Of a stretch of 64,000 bases of DNA, positions 63,470 through 64,000 are shown piece by piece. Under the pieces are notes generated by a model. It saw nothing but the letters and a program-made list of their open reading frames with translations. It was not told where the DNA came from and did no database searches. Source of the stretch: Sycobia sp. Sy_11 (Eukaryota > Arthropoda > Insecta > Hymenoptera > Epichrysomallidae); assembly GCA_018907035.1 (NCBI GenBank), contig JACCIC010000014.1, positions 5,462,501 through 5,526,500 of the forward strand, given 5' to 3'. Numbering within the stretch: the first letter of the stretch is position 1; each line of letters starts with the position of its first letter. The position numbers were made by a program, and so were the translations under genes.

Positions 63470-64000
63470 AGCCTCGAATTCGCTCGTTTCCAAAGAAAGC
63501 CCTGGATCCACGTTCACCACAGCCCGCTAATGAAATGCGAATTGAATGGCAATCGCGGCTTTATACGCCCAATTAAAAGTCGAAATTCATTTCGCCCGAA
63601 ATTCCGCGACCTCGCCGCCTACAAAAGAAGAAGAAGAAGAAGAAGAAGAAGAAGGAAAAAAAAGCAGCGAAGCAGCCTCGGTCCCCGAACAAAAACAACT
63701 CGCGTGGTGCCCGCTCCCCCCTCCCTCGGCCAACCTTTCCCAGAATATTAGAGAAAACGAAAAACAGATCGAGAACACGCGCCGTCGGTTATTAGAGTGC
63801 GGAGAGGGCGAGGGTGCGGCGGGAAAAACGTCGAACGGCGAAATTTAAACGCGCGGTGGGACTGGCGAGATGGGGGGGGGCTTGAGAGAAATACACGCGT
63901 TCGACAAAGACGCGCGCTGAAGAGGAGAAAAATCGTGGCGTGTAGAACGGAAAAAGAAGTATGTGGTGCGCGGGGTGGGGTGGGGGGATTCGAAGCAGGG
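63470..64000. other. GC-rich island at the right edge
   Basis: A GC-rich, purine-rich block with an (AGA)n run at about 63,626-63,655 and a G-run near 63,875. The glutamate/arginine ORFs across it are repeat-driven. The block runs out of the window. Confidence 0.5.

Overview
The window looks like insect nuclear DNA, most likely from a hymenopteran and perhaps an ant. The genes are intron-split and spread over kilobases in an AT-rich background, broken by short GC-rich islands, very long (TA)n, (CA)n and (GA/CT)n microsatellites, and mariner, Copia-like and tRNA-SINE-like remnants. The order-level assignment is an inference from gene type and composition; no species marker was recognised.

The only genes I can support with confidence form a tandem array of three secreted carboxylesterases of the juvenile-hormone-esterase-like / venom-carboxylesterase-like type. 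All lie on the minus strand, at 12,870-18,186 (gene A), 20,023-27,821 (gene B) and 30,231-36,144 (gene C). I rebuilt each by hand as six exons with consensus splice sites. The intron phases are the same in all three (0,0,1,1,2), and four of the six exons have identical lengths. The predicted proteins are 554, 553 and 544 residues with no internal stop, so the array arose by tandem duplication and looks intact. A and B resemble each other more than either resembles C. All three keep a signal-peptide-like N terminus, the catalytic Ser in a GQSxG elbow and the catalytic His, but the active sites differ: A has GQSFG instead of GQSAG, and B has Asp where A and C have the catalytic Glu.

The introns and spacers of the array hold most of the recognisable mobile DNA. 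These are a palindromic MITE in A intron 4, two tRNA-derived SINE-like copies in B intron 5, an internally deleted mariner with terminal inverted repeats in B intron 4, a Copia-type gag remnant in B intron 1, and a decayed mariner transposase between B and C. A second palindromic MITE lies upstream of C.

The flanks (1-12,869 and about 36,150-64,000) hold no gene I can recognise. They alternate between AT-rich DNA and GC-rich islands with simple repeats. Two coding-like relics stand out there: 45,306-45,768 on the plus strand, with one frameshift and one stop, and 54,613-54,842 on the minus strand. A divergent inverted-repeat pair sits at about 49.36-49.78 kb. The GC-rich long ORFs in the flanks look like artefacts of low-complexity sequence.
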